From assembly GCF_000181515.1 (NCBI RefSeq), contig NZ_ABCG01000001.1, positions 434,001 to 498,000 of the forward strand: a DNA stretch of 64,000 nucleotides. The letters are read 5' to 3'. Below the pieces are notes generated by a model that was not told the origin of the DNA, made no database searches, and saw only the letters and a list, made by a program, of their open reading frames with translations. The first letter of the stretch is position 1. The number at the start of each line of letters is the position of its first letter. Both the position numbers and the translations under genes were made by a program. Origin of the DNA: Erythrobacter sp. SD-21 (lineage in GTDB: Bacteria > Pseudomonadota > Alphaproteobacteria > Sphingomonadales > Sphingomonadaceae). Positions 1 through 9,605 of this stretch are shown one piece after another.

Positions 1-171
1 CGCACGGCCGTGGTGAAGGACGGCACGATGCATGTGCAGGCCGGCGCCGGGATAGTCGCGGACAGCGATCCCGCCTATGAACAACGCGAGTGCGAGGCCA
101 AGGCCGGCGCGCTCTTCGCAGCAGCACGCGAAGCGGTCCGCCTCGCACAGGAACCCGGTTACGGACAATGA
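1..171 (+). CDS. trpE: Anthranilate synthase component I, C-terminal fragment
   Basis: The window opens inside this gene; only the last 56 residues are present, in frame from base 1 to a TGA at 169-171. They contain the chorismate-binding-enzyme ending (AGAGIVADSDPAYEQRECE), in which the GAGIVADS stretch closes the active site. The full enzyme makes anthranilate from chorismate using ammonia supplied by TrpG. Its stop overlaps the start of the next gene (ATGA). The identity is strengthened by trpG, trpD and trpC downstream on the same strand. Confidence 0.9.
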   Translation, partial: RTAVVKDGTMHVQAGAGIVADSDPAYEQRECEAKAGALFAAAREAVRLAQEPGYGQ

Positions 172-1007
172 AATACGCTTTCCTCGCCCTTCCCCTGCTT
201 GCGCTCACCGCTTGCGAGCCTGCGCCCGAGGGTGAGCCGGTCACCCGCACCCGCATCGATGGCAACGCTCCCGCCCCCAGCCCGAGCGCGACGGAAACGG
301 CTTCGGGCACGACACAGGTCGAAAGCGCCTGTCGCTCGATCATCTTCGAGGACACCCCGCTTACCCATTGCCTCGCGACGCCCGCGCGCCATCGCATATC
401 GATGGACCTCAGCCCTTCGGGCGAGGTGCCCTATCGCAGCCTTTCCGCCTATTCCCAGGCACATTCCGCAGGCACAATCGCCTTTGCCATGAACGCGGGC
501 ATGTATGACGACGAGGGCAAGCCCATCGGCTATTACGTTGAGGACGGTGATCGCCTGCAGACCCTCAGCACAAGCGATGGAGAGGGCAATTTCCACATGA
601 AGCCCAACGGCGTGTTTTTCGGCAGCGGCGACGCCTGGGAAGTGCGCACCACCGACGACTTCCTCGCCAATGTCCGCGAACGGCCGCAGTTCGGCACACA
701 ATCGGGCCCGATGCTCGTAATCGATGGCAAGCTCCACCCCGAAATCGCGCAGGACGGCGATTCCCGTCTCGTCCGCAACGGCGTGGGCGTCGACGAAAGG
801 GGGCGCGCGCATTTCGTCATCTCCAACGCGCCGATCAGCTTCGGCAAGCTGGCGCGCTTCTACCGTGACGAACTGGAGGTGAAGAACGCGCTTTATCTCG
901 ACGGCAATGTCTCTGCGCTCTGGAACCCGGCGACGGGCCGCCTCGACACGGGCGCACCGATCGGCCCCATCGTGGTCGTCGAGAAAAAGGAACAATCCGA
1001 TGATTGA
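168..1007 (+). CDS. Phosphodiester glycosidase-like (DUF2233) lipoprotein
   Basis: A protein of 279 residues starting at the ATG that overlaps the trpE stop; an earlier in-frame start at 90 would lie inside trpE and precede the signal sequence, so it was not used. The N-terminus is a lipoprotein signal (MKYAFLALPLLALTAC) with the lipobox cysteine at residue 16, so it is probably membrane-anchored facing the periplasm. The body has features of the NAGPA/DUF2233 fold: FAMNAGMYDDEGKPIGYYV, MKPNGVFF, GPMLVIDGK and NALYLDGN. Family members cleave phosphodiester-linked sugars; the substrate here is unknown. It sits between trpE and pip with no gap, so it should be co-transcribed with tryptophan genes although it has no evident role in that pathway. 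Confidence 0.8.
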   Translation: MKYAFLALPLLALTACEPAPEGEPVTRTRIDGNAPAPSPSATETASGTTQVESACRSIIFEDTPLTHCLATPARHRISMDLSPSGEVPYRSLSAYSQAHSAGTIAFAMNAGMYDDEGKPIGYYVEDGDRLQTLSTSDGEGNFHMKPNGVFFGSGDAWEVRTTDDFLANVRERPQFGTQSGPMLVIDGKLHPEIAQDGDSRLVRNGVGVDERGRAHFVISNAPISFGKLARFYRDELEVKNALYLDGNVSALWNPATGRLDTGAPIGPIVVVEKKEQSDD

Positions 1008-1962
1008 GTACGAGCGCGGCCTCTATCCGGAGATCGAACCCTACGAGACCGGCCTGCTCGACGTCGGCGACGGCCACTCGCTCTATTACGAGCGCGTCGG
1101 CACGCCGGGCGGCAAGCCCGCGGTGTTTCTCCACGGCGGACCGGGTGGCGGAATGTCGCCCAGCCATCGCCGGCAGTGGGACCCGGAGCTCTATGACGTC
1201 CTCCTCTTCGACCAGCGCGGCTGCGGCAAATCGCTGCCCTTCGCCGAGATCGAACACAACGACACCTGGCGTATCGTCGAGGATATCGAGAAACTGCGCC
1301 AAATGTGCGGCCATGAGAAATGGCAGGCGTTTGGCGGCAGCTGGGGCGCAACGCTCGCTCTCGCCTACGCCCAGACGCATCCGGAACGCGTGAGCGAGAT
1401 CGTCCTTCGCGGCGTTTTCCTCGCGCGCCAGAAGGAAAAGGACTGGCTCTACACCTACGGCGCGAGCGAGATCATGGCCGAACAATGGGACGATTTCGCC
1501 GGTCTCATCCCCGAAGGTGAGCGCTCCAATCTCGTCCAGGCCTATTACGATCGCCTCACCAGCGACGACGAACCCACCCGCCTTGCCGCCGCGCGCGAAT
1601 GGTCGCTGTGGGAAGGCAATGTCGCCACACTGCTGCCCGACGAGGAGTTGCTCGACAGTTTCGGCGATCCGGCCAAGGCCGTCCCCTTCGCCCGTATCTG
1701 CGCCAAGTTCTTCCTGCAGGACTTCTTCCTGGAAGAAGCGCAGCTGCTGAAGAACGTCGACAAGATCAAGCACATCCCCGGTATCATCGTGCAAGGGCGT
1801 CACGACATCTGCACCCCGCCCACTTCGGCATGGGAGCTGAAGAAAGCGTGGCCCGAAGCCGAGCTGTGGATCGTCCATGATGCGGGGCATTCGGCGGGCG
1901 AACCGGGCATCATCGAGGGCCTCGTGCGCGCGACCGACAAGCTTGCTGGCAAGGAGGCGTGA
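1000..1962 (+). CDS. pip: Proline iminopeptidase
   Basis: This 320-residue alpha/beta-hydrolase removes N-terminal proline from peptides in the cytoplasm. The oxyanion motif HGGPGGG starts near residue 45, the nucleophile lies in GGSWG (Ser114), and the Asp and His of the triad are probably in GRHDICTP and [10 protein letters not shown]. Length and motifs match the S33 peptidase family. The ATG at 1000 overlaps the end of the lipoprotein gene by 8 bases, which suggests translational coupling. The link with neighbouring tryptophan biosynthesis is not obvious. Confidence 0.92.
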   Translation: MIEYERGLYPEIEPYETGLLDVGDGHSLYYERVGTPGGKPAVFLHGGPGGGMSPSHRRQWDPELYDVLLFDQRGCGKSLPFAEIEHNDTWRIVEDIEKLRQMCGHEKWQAFGGSWGATLALAYAQTHPERVSEIVLRGVFLARQKEKDWLYTYGASEIMAEQWDDFAGLIPEGERSNLVQAYYDRLTSDDEPTRLAAAREWSLWEGNVATLLPDEELLDSFGDPAKAVPFARICAKFFLQDFFLEEAQLLKNVDKIKHIPGIIVQGRHDICTPPTSAWELKKAWPEAELWIVHDAGHSAGEPGIIEGLVRATDKLAGKEA

Positions 1963-2023
1963 TCGCTCTGGCAGCTTTCCTTGCTTGAAAGCGAGGGCAG
2001 CCGCCGCCAATCATTCTGCACCC

Positions 2024-2638
2024 ATGACCGCCAACCGATCCATCCTCGTCATCGACAATTACGACAGCTTCACCTTCAACCTGGTCCATTACCTGATGGA
2101 ACTGGGGGCCGAGGTGGAGGTGGTGCGCAACGACGCCATCACCGCCGAAGAAGCGCTGACCAAGGACGCGGCGGGATATTTGATCTCGCCCGGCCCCTGC
2201 ACGCCCAATGAGGCCGGAATCAGCCTCGACCTCGTAGCGGCTTGTGCGCAGGAGAAGAAACCGCTGCTCGGCGTGTGCCTCGGCCACCAGTCGATTGGTC
2301 AGCATTTCGGCGGCACGGTCGTGCGCGGCGGGCTGATGCACGGCAAGACCAGCGATCTCACCCATGACGGCGCCGGCGTTTTTGCCGGACTGCCCTCCCC
2401 CTATACGGCGACGCGCTACCATTCGCTCGTGGTCGAGGACATTCCCGACTGCCTCGTGATCAACGCCACCAGCGAAACACCCGGTCTCGACGGATCGAGC
2501 GTGATGGGCTTCCGCCACCGCGAATTGCCCATCCACGGAGTCCAGTTCCACCCCGAAAGCATTGCCACCGAGCACGGCCACGCCCTCCTCGCCAACTTCC
2601 TCGAACTGTGCGGGATCGCAACCAAGGTGCCAGCATGA
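2024..2638 (+). CDS. trpG: Anthranilate synthase component II (glutamine amidotransferase)
   Basis: A 204-residue class I glutamine amidotransferase that supplies ammonia to TrpE. The nucleophile is Cys85 in LLGVCLGHQ, and the His/Glu pair is H176 and E178 in FHPES. The chosen ATG precedes [10 protein letters not shown], the usual N-terminus of the family; earlier in-frame starts would overlap pip. A gap of about 60 bases separates it from pip. The stop overlaps the trpD start (ATGA). PabA is the close alternative because the two families are very similar, but the trp neighbours favour TrpG. Confidence 0.93.
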   Translation: MTANRSILVIDNYDSFTFNLVHYLMELGAEVEVVRNDAITAEEALTKDAAGYLISPGPCTPNEAGISLDLVAACAQEKKPLLGVCLGHQSIGQHFGGTVVRGGLMHGKTSDLTHDGAGVFAGLPSPYTATRYHSLVVEDIPDCLVINATSETPGLDGSSVMGFRHRELPIHGVQFHPESIATEHGHALLANFLELCGIATKVPA

Positions 2639-3627
2639 AGACGCTTCCCTCCGCCGACACCCATCTCACAGAAAGCGACGCTCACGAGATTTTCGGCTGG
2701 ATCCTCGACGGCGAGACGAGTGACGAGGAAATCGGCCGCTTTCTGGTCGAGATGTCCGCCCGTAGCGAAACTTCGGAGGAAATCGCCGGGGCTGCGCGGG
2801 CCTTGCGCGAACGGCTGATCCCCATCGACGCGCCCGAAGGAACAGTCGACTGTTGCGGCACCGGCGGCGACGGACACCACACGCTCAATGTCTCGACGGC
2901 AGTTAGCCTTCTGGTCGCGGCGTCCGGCGTACCGGTAGCGAAGCATGGCAACCGTGCCGCCAGCTCCAAATCGGGCGCCGCGGACACGCTCGAAGCGCTC
3001 GGGCTCGACATGGAAGCGGCGGGAAGAACCGCCGAGAAGACTCTGAACAAATTGGGTATTTGTTTCCTTTTCGCCAAGAACCACCACCCGGCCATGGGGT
3101 GCATCCAGCCCATTCGCCAGAAGTTGGGCGTGCGCACGATCTTCAACCTGATGGGCCCGCTGTCGAACCCCGCTGGCGTCACGCGCCAGCTCATCGGCAT
3201 CGCGCGCCCGGCCTATGTCCCGATCTACGCAGCGGCAAAGGCGAAGCTCGGGACCGAGCGCACCTTCATCGCCTCGGGCGACGAGGGCCTGGACGAACTC
3301 AGCCTCGCAGGCGGCAACGAGCTTGCCGACGTGAAGGGTAATGAATTCGAGATGCGCCGTGTCATCGCTGTGCAGGCCAACCTGCCCCACGCGCCGGTCG
3401 AGGCGATCCGCGGCGGCGATCCGGCCCATAATGCCAAGGCCCTCGAAGCGCTGCTCATGGGCGCCCCAGGGCCCTATCGCGACGCTGTCTTGTTCAACAC
3501 CGCCGCGACGCTGATCGTTGCCGGCCAGACGAGCGACTGGACCGAGGGCGCCGAGATGGGCGCCGAGGCGATCGATTCCGGGCGCGCCAAGCAGCTCCTC
3601 GCCGACTGGATTGCGCTGGCCAAATGA
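2635..3627 (+). CDS. trpD: Anthranilate phosphoribosyltransferase
   Basis: A 330-residue enzyme that transfers phosphoribosyl from PRPP to anthranilate, the second dedicated tryptophan step. The PRPP/anthranilate site is visible as [16 protein letters not shown], followed by [21 protein letters not shown] and [11 protein letters not shown], all diagnostic. It starts at the ATG overlapping the trpG stop and its own stop overlaps the trpC start, so trpG-trpD-trpC are tightly coupled. Confidence 0.95.
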   Translation: MKTLPSADTHLTESDAHEIFGWILDGETSDEEIGRFLVEMSARSETSEEIAGAARALRERLIPIDAPEGTVDCCGTGGDGHHTLNVSTAVSLLVAASGVPVAKHGNRAASSKSGAADTLEALGLDMEAAGRTAEKTLNKLGICFLFAKNHHPAMGCIQPIRQKLGVRTIFNLMGPLSNPAGVTRQLIGIARPAYVPIYAAAKAKLGTERTFIASGDEGLDELSLAGGNELADVKGNEFEMRRVIAVQANLPHAPVEAIRGGDPAHNAKALEALLMGAPGPYRDAVLFNTAATLIVAGQTSDWTEGAEMGAEAIDSGRAKQLLADWIALAK

Positions 3628-4409
3628 ACAAGCTCGAGCAGATTTGCGCGACCAAGCGCGAGGAAGTGGCGGCACGCAAGGGCGAACGAAGCCTTGCCGA
3701 CCTCGAAACGCTGGCCACCGAACAGAGCGCGCCGCGCGGGTTCCTTGCCGCGCTGGAACAAGCGCAGTCAGCGGGCTTCGGTCTTATTGCGGAGATCAAG
3801 AAGGCCTCGCCGTCGAAAGGCCTCATCCGTCCCGACTTCCAGCCCGCGGATCACGCGCGCGCTTATGCCGCAGGGGGCGCGGCCTGCCTCTCGGTCCTGA
3901 CCGACGCGCCCTATTTCCAGGGGCACGAGGATTATCTCGTCGCGGCGCGGGCCGCCTGCGACCTGCCCGTCCTGCGCAAGGATTTCATGGTCGATCCCTG
4001 GCAGGTCACAGAGGCGCGCGCCATCGGGGCCGATGCGATCCTGATTATCGTGGCCGCGCTAGACGATACGCAGATGACGGAGATCGAAGCGGCTGCCTTC
4101 GAGCAGGGAATGGATGTGCTGGTCGAAGTCCATGACGCCATGGAAATGGAGCGCGCGTCGCGATTGAAGTCACGCCTTCTCGGAGTGAACAACCGCAACC
4201 TCAGGACATTCGAGACCGATCTTGCCACGACGGAAGAACTTGCAAAGCGCGCTCCGGCCGATCGACTGATGATCGGGGAGAGTGGTATCTTCTCGCATGA
4301 CGATTGCCAACGCCTGGCCCGCGCGGGTGTGCGCAGTTTCCTCGTCGGCGAGAGCCTGATGCGGCAGGACGATGTCGAGGCGGCAACCCGTTGCCTCCTC
4401 AAAGGCTGA
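3624..4409 (+). CDS. trpC: Indole-3-glycerol phosphate synthase
   Basis: A 261-residue TIM-barrel enzyme that closes the indole ring from carboxyphenylamino-deoxyribulose phosphate. Typical motifs are [12 protein letters not shown], the catalytic-Lys region [16 protein letters not shown] and GESGI near the C-terminus. There is no fused TrpF domain. It is the last trp gene in the window and its ATG overlaps the trpD stop. About 170 bases without a supported gene follow before moaC. Confidence 0.95.
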   Translation: MNKLEQICATKREEVAARKGERSLADLETLATEQSAPRGFLAALEQAQSAGFGLIAEIKKASPSKGLIRPDFQPADHARAYAAGGAACLSVLTDAPYFQGHEDYLVAARAACDLPVLRKDFMVDPWQVTEARAIGADAILIIVAALDDTQMTEIEAAAFEQGMDVLVEVHDAMEMERASRLKSRLLGVNNRNLRTFETDLATTEELAKRAPADRLMIGESGIFSHDDCQRLARAGVRSFLVGESLMRQDDVEAATRCLLKG

Positions 4410-4580
4410 TCCTCTGTCCTACCGTGCGCATTCGTGGCATGTAGCGGCCATGAACTCGATCCCCCCGCATTCGCTCGCTAGTGCCCGAAGCCTTTCGCAG
4501 CGCGGCTGTGCGGCAGGGGGGATTTCTTTCCCAGGACCGTGTTCCATGTGTTCCATCGTTCAGCTTGAGGGCGAGGTTCG

Positions 4581-5054
4581 ATGAACGGGCTGACCCATCT
4601 CGACGAAACCGGCGCGGCGCGCATGGTCGATGTGAGTGCGAAGCCCGAGACCAAACGTTCGGCCATGGCCGGGGGGCGTATTCGGATGCGGTCCGATGCT
4701 CTCGAGGCTATGCTCTCGGGCAATGTGCCGAAAGGTGACGCCCTCGCCACGGCACGGATCGCCGGCATCATGGCTGCCAAGAAGACCGGCGAGTTGATCC
4801 CGCTCTGCCATCCCCTCGGGCTGGAAAGCGTGACCATCGACTTCGAGCGCGAATCGGACGCGATCCGCGTCACCGCCACAGCCGGATTGACCGGAAGGAC
4901 CGGTGTCGAAATGGAGGCAATGACCGCCGCGAGCGTCGCGCTGCTCACGCTGTACGACATGGGCAAGGCGCTCGACCGGGGCATGGTGATCGAGGGCGTC
5001 CGCCTCCTTGCCAAGACCGGCGGCAAGTCCGGCAAATGGCATGCGGGGGACTGA
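4581..5054 (+). CDS. moaC: Cyclic pyranopterin monophosphate synthase
   Basis: A 157-residue protein that forms the pyranopterin ring with MoaA in molybdenum cofactor synthesis. Family signatures are [14 protein letters not shown] at the N-terminus, the LIPLCHPL motif, [20 protein letters not shown] and the TGGKSG tail. In related genomes moaC is commonly followed by moeA before lexA (from memory); here no moeA lies between moaC and lexA. The 4410-4580 stretch upstream shows no convincing gene. Confidence 0.93.
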   Translation: MNGLTHLDETGAARMVDVSAKPETKRSAMAGGRIRMRSDALEAMLSGNVPKGDALATARIAGIMAAKKTGELIPLCHPLGLESVTIDFERESDAIRVTATAGLTGRTGVEMEAMTAASVALLTLYDMGKALDRGMVIEGVRLLAKTGGKSGKWHAGD

Positions 5055-5103
5055 AACGGGAACGCCTGTTCTCGCGCAACTGCCTCCAAAACGGGGGGAT
5101 TGC

Positions 5104-5132
5104 TTGACTTGGCAAAAATGGTTGCCTAATTG
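5104..5132 (+). promoter_or_regulatory. lexA promoter
   Basis: A sigma-70-type promoter: -35 TTGACT at 5104-5109, a 17-base spacer and -10 TAATTG at 5127-5132. It lies in the moaC-lexA gap, about 60 bases before the lexA start. The -10 element touches the SOS box, so a bound repressor would block RNA polymerase. Confidence 0.7.
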
Positions 5133-5160
5133 TTCCACATTCGTTCACAACCTTGTGAAC
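5132..5160 (+). promoter_or_regulatory. LexA operator (SOS box) with adjoining palindrome
   Basis: GTTC at 5132-5135 and GTTC at 5143-5146 are separated by exactly seven bases, which matches the alphaproteobacterial LexA site GTTC-N7-GTTC. The second GTTC also begins an inverted repeat, GTTCACAA-CC-TTGTGAAC, at 5143-5160. The site overlaps the promoter -10 and probable start point, consistent with lexA autorepression. Confidence 0.8.
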
Positions 5161-5193
5161 AGATAATGTGACAAGGACCATGGGGAGAACCCG

Positions 5194-5886
5194 ATGCTGA
5201 CTGCCAAGCAGCACGAACTGATACGCTTCATTCAGCAGAAGCTGGAAGAAACCGGCATTTCGCCTTCGTTCGAAGAGATGAAGGAAGCGCTCGACCTCAA
5301 GAGCAAGTCGGGCGTGCACCGACTGATCTCGGCTCTGGAGGAACGCGGCTTCATCCGTCGTCTGCCCAACCGGGCGCGCGCTCTGGAAGTGATCAAGCTG
5401 CCCGAGGATTCGGTCACCAGCCCGTCCAAGCCGGCGGCTCCCGCCAACGACACGGTCGTCGCGGTGCATGCGCCGAAAACGGCGGCTCCGGAACCCGCTA
5501 ACGACATCATAGAAGTGCCGCTGCACGGTCGGATTGCCGCCGGTGCCCCGATCGAGGCGATCGAGGGACAGGCTTCGATGCCGGTTCCCGCGGCCCTGCT
5601 CGGCCCGGGCGATCACTACGCGCTGGAAGTCAGCGGCGATTCCATGATCGAAGCGGGTATCTTCGATGGCGACTTCGCGCTCGTGAAACGCGCCGAAACC
5701 GCACGCGATGGCGAGATCGTGGTGGCGCTCGTCGATAACGAGGAAGCGACGCTCAAATACCTGCGCAAGGAAGGCGGCATGGTGCGGCTCGATCCGGCCA
5801 ATGGGGCTTACGAACCGCAGATCTACGAAGCAGGGCGGGTAAAGGTTCAGGGCAAGCTTGCCGGCCTGCTGCGCCGTTATCACTGA
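5194..5886 (+). CDS. lexA: SOS-response transcriptional repressor LexA
   Basis: A 230-residue repressor that binds SOS operators and cleaves itself when RecA is activated by DNA damage. Residues 1-70 form the winged helix-turn-helix, starting [11 protein letters not shown] flexible Pro/Ala linker spans roughly 71-105. The peptidase domain has the scissile Ala116-Gly117 (RIAAGAP), catalytic Ser150 (SGDSM) and Lys188 (TLKYL). The linker is longer than in E. coli LexA (202 residues), as is usual in alphaproteobacteria. Its promoter carries an SOS box, so it should be self-regulated and damage-inducible. Confidence 0.96.
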   Translation: MLTAKQHELIRFIQQKLEETGISPSFEEMKEALDLKSKSGVHRLISALEERGFIRRLPNRARALEVIKLPEDSVTSPSKPAAPANDTVVAVHAPKTAAPEPANDIIEVPLHGRIAAGAPIEAIEGQASMPVPAALLGPGDHYALEVSGDSMIEAGIFDGDFALVKRAETARDGEIVVALVDNEEATLKYLRKEGGMVRLDPANGAYEPQIYEAGRVKVQGKLAGLLRRYH

Positions 5887-5905
5887 GGCATAACAGTAAT
5901 GAGAC

Positions 5906-5940
5906 GGGGGTGCAGGCGTCGTCACTGCCCCCCTTCCTTC
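5906..5940. terminator. Possible bidirectional terminator between lexA and comEC
   Basis: GGGGG-t-GCAG (5906-5915) can pair with CTGCCCCC (5925-5932) with one bulged base, followed by a pyrimidine-rich TTCCTTC run. It sits between convergent genes lexA and comEC. The T-tract is poor, so this is a weak call. Confidence 0.35.
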
Positions 5941-5960
5941 AGCTAGCGGTCGGCCCTTTT

Positions 5961-8126
5961 TCACCAGCCATGCTGTCCTTGGCGACTTCCGACGGTGTCG
6001 ATACGTTCATCGGCGAGATAAATCGCCGTTCCGCCGTTCGCCGCCAGATATCGCCCGTCGGCCTTCAGCCACCGTGGCAGGCAACTCCTCGGAAGCCAGC
6101 GACTTGCGATGACGATATCGGCGCGTTCACAAGCCGCCGCCAAGGCCCGCTCATCGATTTGCTGGCGGCTGCGGGCAAGCAGCAAGTGCCAGGTCCCTCC
6201 GCCGCGGACCACCGGCAGGCTGCAGAAATCTGCGCTGCACCGGGCGCCGGGCCATGTGTCCATCGAATGCGGCAGCGCTTCGGTACCGGCAAGTTCCACC
6301 AGGTTCTCCTGCGCATAGGAGCCGGGCGAGTCGCGCAGCACGAAAAGCCGCCCATCTCCGTCGACAAGACCCACATCCCTGCCGTCGCGGGCGATGAGGA
6401 TATCGGGCGCGGCAGAGATGCTCAGGAGCAGCGCGCCGAGCGAGGCAGGAACAAGACCCAGAATTCTCGCCCTTCCCCGCCACAGAGCCAGCCACAAGCC
6501 GCCCGCCACGCAAAGGAGTACTGTGGGAAGGCCGATATGGGGGACCAGACGTACCGCACCGGGTTGCTCGGCCGTAGTGTGCGCGATGAGCAGAAGAAGG
6601 TCGAGCGATTGTCCCGCAAACCACCACACCGGCGCGCCGAGCCCGATCAAGTCCAACGTAAGGGCTATGGCAATGAGCGGCATCGACACGAAAGTAACGA
6701 GAGGAATGGCAATGACATTTGCGAAGGCCCCGTAAAGCCCCGCCCGGTGGAAATGGAAAAGCACGATGGGTGTCAACGCGATCTCGATGACCAGTCCCGT
6801 GACGAACAGCATTAGGATACGTCGCGAGAGCCAGCGCACCCACACTTCCTCCTGGGGCGCCAAAAAGTCGCGCACCGGCCTGGCGTTGTGCAGCGCCACA
6901 ATTGCGATGACTGCGGCAAAACTCATCTGGAAGCTCGGCCCCACGAGGGACTCCGGCCAAATCAGCAGGACCACGGCCGCAGCGGCCGCGACCATCCGCA
7001 TCGAGAGCGGCTCTCGCCCCAAGGCCAGCGCAATCAGGACGAGAACCGCGCCAATGCAACTTCGCACCGTAGGCACCTGCGCGCCGGTGAGCAGCGTGTA
7101 TCCTATCCCGACACCCGCCGCGATGGCCGCAGCAAGCAAGGGCAGCCGCACGCGCAAGGTCAGCCACGGCCACAAAGCCAGAATCTTGAGCGCGAGGAAA
7201 TAGGCCGCGGCGATCACCGCACTTACATGCAGCCCGCTGATCGAGAGCAGATGGGTGAGGCCGGCATCGCGCATCGCGACTTCATCGGCCTCGGAAATCG
7301 CGCCGCGATCCCCGCTTGCGAAGGCTGCGGCAATGCTCCCGGAGGATCCGCCGAGTTCGCCCCTCACATGCCCCGACAACCACCGCTGCATGCGCGCCAG
7401 CCCGCCCTGGTCCCCTCCGGCATTCTCGAGAATTTCGATTTCTCCCACGAGAGCGCCGGTCGCCGCGTAGCCATCGAACCATGCCCTGCGGGCAAAGTCG
7501 TATGCCCCCGGCAGCATCGGTGGGGAAGGAGGCATCAGCCGTGCACGCAAACGGACGCGGGCTCCCTCATCGAGATCGGGCATATCCTTGGCGAGCGGAA
7601 CATTCACCCGAAGCTTGAGGCTCCTGCCGTTAACGGCGTCCCGTGCGGCAAGGACCAGCCTGACACGCTCTTCCGCAGGTTGTTCCTGACGTTCAAGCAC
7701 GCGCGCGTCGATTTGCATCAACGAAGGCCGCTCGATCGGTTCGGCCCCGATGAGCTCGGAGCGTGCCCAGACTATGGCGATCCCTGCCGCAAACGCGAGG
7801 CCGAGGGCGGTACCCGAAAGCCTGAGCAACGCCCGCCCGTCCTCACCCTTCCAGAGGGCCAATGCGCCAAGCGAGCCTATCAAGGCGCAGCACATGGTGG
7901 CGACCCATTGCCACGGTCCCGGCAGGAGAAACCAGCTACCGATCCCGGATGCAAAGGCAATGACGAGCCAGGGGCCGCGGTCGAACCCCGATCCTTCCAG
8001 AAAGCGCTCGATCGCATCGCCGAATCTGGACATTGAAGCGCGCATGCGCCAAGGGCGCTGCACTGCCGCATCGGCGGATAATTCCGCATCGCTGATCGGA
8101 ACCAGCGGCGTCCCCTGCGTCGCCAT
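5961..8126 (-). CDS. comEC: ComEC/Rec2-family competence membrane protein
   Basis: A multi-spanning protein of about 721 residues that, in the family, forms the inner-membrane channel importing transforming DNA. The central competence domain is clear: LTHLLSISGLHVS, then the membrane helices and VPTVRSCIGA. An N-terminal DUF4131-like membrane and OB-type part precedes it. The C-terminal region (after GRDVGLVDGDG) shows no HxHxDH metallo-beta-lactamase motif, so the nuclease-like domain of long ComEC proteins is absent or degenerate. The ATG at 8126 leaves only 28 bases to the divergent gltX start; a later ATG (MRASM) is possible. Confidence 0.85.
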   Translation of the reverse strand: MATQGTPLVPISDAELSADAAVQRPWRMRASMSRFGDAIERFLEGSGFDRGPWLVIAFASGIGSWFLLPGPWQWVATMCCALIGSLGALALWKGEDGRALLRLSGTALGLAFAAGIAIVWARSELIGAEPIERPSLMQIDARVLERQEQPAEERVRLVLAARDAVNGRSLKLRVNVPLAKDMPDLDEGARVRLRARLMPPSPPMLPGAYDFARRAWFDGYAATGALVGEIEILENAGGDQGGLARMQRWLSGHVRGELGGSSGSIAAAFASGDRGAISEADEVAMRDAGLTHLLSISGLHVSAVIAAAYFLALKILALWPWLTLRVRLPLLAAAIAAGVGIGYTLLTGAQVPTVRSCIGAVLVLIALALGREPLSMRMVAAAAAVVLLIWPESLVGPSFQMSFAAVIAIVALHNARPVRDFLAPQEEVWVRWLSRRILMLFVTGLVIEIALTPIVLFHFHRAGLYGAFANVIAIPLVTFVSMPLIAIALTLDLIGLGAPVWWFAGQSLDLLLLIAHTTAEQPGAVRLVPHIGLPTVLLCVAGGLWLALWRGRARILGLVPASLGALLLSISAAPDILIARDGRDVGLVDGDGRLFVLRDSPGSYAQENLVELAGTEALPHSMDTWPGARCSADFCSLPVVRGGGTWHLLLARSRQQIDERALAAACERADIVIASRWLPRSCLPRWLKADGRYLAANGGTAIYLADERIDTVGSRQGQHGW

Positions 8127-8154
8127 GCAAGTACCTGAAAGGAAAGAGCAAGGA

Positions 8155-9585
8155 ATGGCAAGCGAAACCGGCAAACAGGTCGTCACGCGGTTCGCCCCCT
8201 CGCCCACCGGCTTCCTTCACATCGGCGGCGCGCGCACCGCGCTGTTCAACTGGCTCTATGCCCGCCACCACCGCGGCCGCGCGCTCCTGCGGATCGAAGA
8301 CACCGATCGCAAGCGCAGCACGCAGGACGCGATCGACAAGATCATCGAAGGGCTAGACTGGCTCGGCCTCGACTACGACGAGCCGCCCCTGTTCCAGTCT
8401 GACCGCGCTGCGCGTCACGCAGAGGTGGCCAACCAGCTTCTTGAAGCCGGACACGCATACAAGTGCTACGCCACGCCCGAAGACCTCGAGGCCATGCGCG
8501 CGGAGCAGCGCGCCAACAAGCAGCCCATGCGCTACGACCGTCGCTGGCGCGACCGCGATGAAAGCGAAGCGCCGAAAGGCGCGCCATATGTGATCCGCCT
8601 CAAGGTCCCTACCGAGGGCGAGACCGTCATCGAGGACGAGGTCCAGGGCAAGGTCACGGTCCAGAACGCCGAGATTGACGATTACGTGCTGCTGCGCGCC
8701 GATGGTACGCCTACCTACATGCTTGCCGTCGTGGTGGACGATCACGACATGGGCGTTACCCATATCATCCGCGGCGATGACCACCTCAACAACGCCTTCC
8801 GCCAGCTGCCCGTGATCCGGGCGATGGATGCGATCGAAGGCGGATGGCCGGACCCGGTCTACGCCCATGTGCCGCTGATCCACGGAGCCGATGGCGCCAA
8901 GCTGTCCAAGCGCCACGGCGCGGTGGGTGTGGAAGCCTATCGCGACGAGGAAGGCGTCCTTCCCGAAGCGCTGTTCAACTACCTCCTCCGCCTTGGCTGG
9001 GGCCATGGCGATCGCGAGGAAATCACCCGCGAGGAAGCGATCGAGCTGTTCGATCTCGATGGCGTGGGCAAGAGCCCTTCGCGCTTCGACATCAAGAAGC
9101 TTCAGAACCTCAACGGGCATTACATCCGCGAGGCAGACGATGCGCGGCTTGCCGCCCTTGTCGCGGAAAAGCTGGGCGGGCATGCCCACCAGCAGCTTCT
9201 GACCGAAGCCATGCCGGTGCTGAAACCGCGTGCGAAAAGCGTCGACGAACTCGCTGAAGGCGCAGCCTTTCTCTTCAAGCAGCGCCCGCTGGAAATGACC
9301 GAGAAAGCCGCCGGGCTGCTCGACGACGAGGCACGTGTCCGCCTGGCAGGCCTTTCGGAGCGCCTTGCACAGGAAAATAACTGGACATTGGAGGCTCTCG
9401 AAGCCACTACGAAATCGTATGCCGAACAGCTCGAACTGGGCCTCGGCAAGCTGGCGCAGCCCATGCGGGCGGCGTTGACGGGCACAACCACGTCGCCCGG
9501 AATTTTCGATGTACTGGTCCTGCTGGGCAAGGAAGAGTCGCTGGCGCGTATCGACGCGCAGGCCTCGCCCGCAGGCAAGGAATAA
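8155..9585 (+). CDS. gltX: Glutamyl-tRNA synthetase
   Basis: A 476-residue class Ic synthetase that charges tRNA-Glu (and in many alphaproteobacteria tRNA-Gln as well, for later amidation). The nucleotide-binding HIGH-type motif is HIGG (residues 22-25, after APSPTGFL) and the KMSKS-type loop is KLSKR (249-253). The ATG at 8155 is preceded by a purine-rich AAGGA. The gltA gene follows 20 bases after the stop, so the two are probably co-transcribed. Confidence 0.95.
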   Translation: MASETGKQVVTRFAPSPTGFLHIGGARTALFNWLYARHHRGRALLRIEDTDRKRSTQDAIDKIIEGLDWLGLDYDEPPLFQSDRAARHAEVANQLLEAGHAYKCYATPEDLEAMRAEQRANKQPMRYDRRWRDRDESEAPKGAPYVIRLKVPTEGETVIEDEVQGKVTVQNAEIDDYVLLRADGTPTYMLAVVVDDHDMGVTHIIRGDDHLNNAFRQLPVIRAMDAIEGGWPDPVYAHVPLIHGADGAKLSKRHGAVGVEAYRDEEGVLPEALFNYLLRLGWGHGDREEITREEAIELFDLDGVGKSPSRFDIKKLQNLNGHYIREADDARLAALVAEKLGGHAHQQLLTEAMPVLKPRAKSVDELAEGAAFLFKQRPLEMTEKAAGLLDDEARVRLAGLSERLAQENNWTLEALEATTKSYAEQLELGLGKLAQPMRAALTGTTTSPGIFDVLVLLGKEESLARIDAQASPAGKE

Positions 9586-9605
9586 GACGGACCAAGGAGA
9601 CACGC

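Noticed and set aside
90-167. Earlier start for the glycosidase-like lipoprotein
   Set aside because: It would lie wholly inside trpE and place about 26 residues before the lipoprotein signal.
835-2010. Open frame antisense to the proline iminopeptidase
   Set aside because: No motif, and it opposes a confident gene.
4541-4561. Three GTTC motifs upstream of moaC that could be a second SOS box
   Set aside because: The spacings are 5 and 4 bases, not the 7 required, so they do not fit the LexA consensus.
4410-4580. Possible short gene between trpC and moaC
   Set aside because: The open stretch is the out-of-frame tail of trpC sequence and has no Shine-Dalgarno, motif or sensible composition.
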